Below are positions 63,421 to 64,000 of a stretch of 64,000 nt of DNA, in pieces; within the stretch, counting starts at the first letter, position 1; the number at the start of each line of letters is the position of its first letter. Below the pieces are notes generated by a model, which made no database searches, was not told the origin of the DNA, and saw only the letters and a program-made list of their open reading frames with translations. Source of the stretch: Novosphingobium indicum (lineage in GTDB: Bacteria > Pseudomonadota > Alphaproteobacteria > Sphingomonadales > Sphingomonadaceae); assembly GCF_014645195.1 (NCBI RefSeq), contig NZ_BMLK01000006.1, forward strand, positions 124,001 through 188,000, written 5' to 3'. The translations under genes were made by a program, and so were the position numbers.

Positions 63421-63568
63421 ACACCAATGCCGTCCAACCACGAGAGGCTTGATCCGGTGCACCGGGAGGCCGGTGCAGGCCGCGTCCTCTAGGGGGGAGG
63501 GTGCCTGTGGTCAATACCCAAAAAGCACCCTCCATCGCATTCATCGGGAAGGGCCCTGAAAGCGCCGC

Positions 63569-64000
63569 TTATCCAAGGTTCCGCACGTGCCGGAAATGGG
63601 CATAGCGGTTGAGCAGATCGTTGATCACCTGATCGGTGCCGAAGCCGGTAATATCGTGCGGCTGGTCACCTTCGGAGGAGTGCGCGATGGCACGGAAGTG
63701 CTTGCGGCTGTCGTCCGATTTGCTGCGACCTTCTGCCCACGCAAAGCTCGGGGCGCTGAACCCGCGAATGCGGATCGTGTAGCGGAATGCGCCGAGTTCG
63801 CCGTGCGGAACCGTAAATGACAGACCGTCTTCGACTTCGCTGACCACCGGCTCGAGGCCGCTTTCCTGCATCTGGGCCGACACGGCTTCGAGGGCAGGGC
63901 GCGCGGCATCGGTCAGGAAATGCGAGACCTCGCTCTTGCGATAGTGATGGACGATGCTCGTCAGGCGCTGTTGCCAGGACATGCCGACCTCCGAGATGGC
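63569..64000 (-). CDS. betT: C-terminal part of a BetT-like choline/BCCT transporter, cut by the window
   Basis: The visible 143 or so residues match the cytoplasmic C-terminal domain of BetT-type BCCT carriers: WQQRLTSIVHHYRKSEVSHFL, the SFTVPHGELGAFRYTIRIR segment and TGFGTDQVINDLLNRYAHFRHV. The frame is open to the window end, so the membrane part probably lies beyond base 64000. An in-frame ATG at 63982 has GGAGG about 5 bases before it, so a stand-alone domain cannot be ruled out. Family role: proton-driven choline uptake for osmoprotection. Confidence 0.65.
   Translation of the reverse strand, partial: AISEVGMSWQQRLTSIVHHYRKSEVSHFLTDAARPALEAVSAQMQESGLEPVVSEVEDGLSFTVPHGELGAFRYTIRIRGFSAPSFAWAEGRSKSDDSRKHFRAIAHSSEGDQPHDITGFGTDQVINDLLNRYAHFRHVRNLG

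Overview
The window looks like chromosomal core DNA from an alphaproteobacterium of the Sphingomonadaceae, most like Novosphingobium or a close relative. Support comes from the high G+C content, the paired b and b' subunits of the ATP synthase stalk, a FYDLN-acid zinc-ribbon protein, alphaproteobacterial LexA boxes (GTTC-N7-GTTC), a sigma-EcfG type promoter before a CsbD gene, and a sphingomonad-like gene order. The genus is an inference from gene content. No prophage, transposon, integron or CRISPR array was seen.

Layout. 1-3406: end of an intermembrane lipid-transport operon (ydbH-like, cut by the window edge, then ynbE and ydbL). 3694-6286: the Fo half of the ATP synthase (atpI, atpB, atpE, atpF', atpF); the F1 genes are not here. 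6437-11949: a FlbD-like small protein, then on the minus strand aroA, a frameshifted nucleoside/cytosine deaminase, cmk and rpsA, and a separate gloB. 12128-17490: a zinc-ribbon protein, tRNA-Ala, the translation/secretion operon ffh-rpsP-rimM-(membrane protein)-trmD-rplS, and the HU gene. 17597-19558: a lipoprotein and rlmB on the minus strand, then tRNA-Tyr. 19642-22472: psd-pssA, then a VOC-fold gene flanked by two small minus-strand membrane-protein genes, one with a tandem pair of SOS boxes upstream.

22845-34565: the long envelope and translation cluster rpsB-tsf, pyrH-frr-uppS-cdsA-dxr-rseP-bamA-ompH-fabZ, then rpmE. Its products supply ribosome proteins, UMP, undecaprenyl and phospholipid precursors, the outer-membrane protein insertase and its chaperone, and (R)-3-hydroxyacyl-ACP dehydration. 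34624-36716: PilZ protein, periplasmic Cu/Zn superoxide dismutase, a prolyl-4-hydroxylase-like enzyme and tRNA-His. 36825-41765: cytochrome c maturation genes ccmCDEFGHI, without ccmA or ccmB. 41880-44650: kup, an NTF2-like protein and a YrhK-like protein.

44668-48306 (minus): overlapping operon dapF-mtaB-ftsY-yciB. 48382-51171 (minus): a GGDEF/EAL protein and an isopenicillin-N-synthase-like oxygenase. 51253-53713: an EVE-domain protein, CsbD, a tail-anchored unknown and an MFS (LplT-like) transporter. 53831-56852: pgsA, and the rnd-oxyR operon with a small unknown. 57037-62158: aspS, acpP-fabF, mltG and a 2'-5' RNA ligase family protein. 62401-64000: a 51-residue membrane micro-protein, a secreted fasciclin-domain protein, tRNA-Met, and the C-terminal part of a BetT-like choline transporter running off the edge.

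The most unusual observations are: a tandem pair of LexA boxes upstream of an uncharacterised small membrane protein; an exact 19-bp tandem duplication that frameshifts the deaminase and joins its frame to cmk; mutually exclusive RNA hairpins between atpE and atpF'; a structured leader before rpsB; paired structured repeats after tRNA-Ala; and a 51-residue membrane protein.
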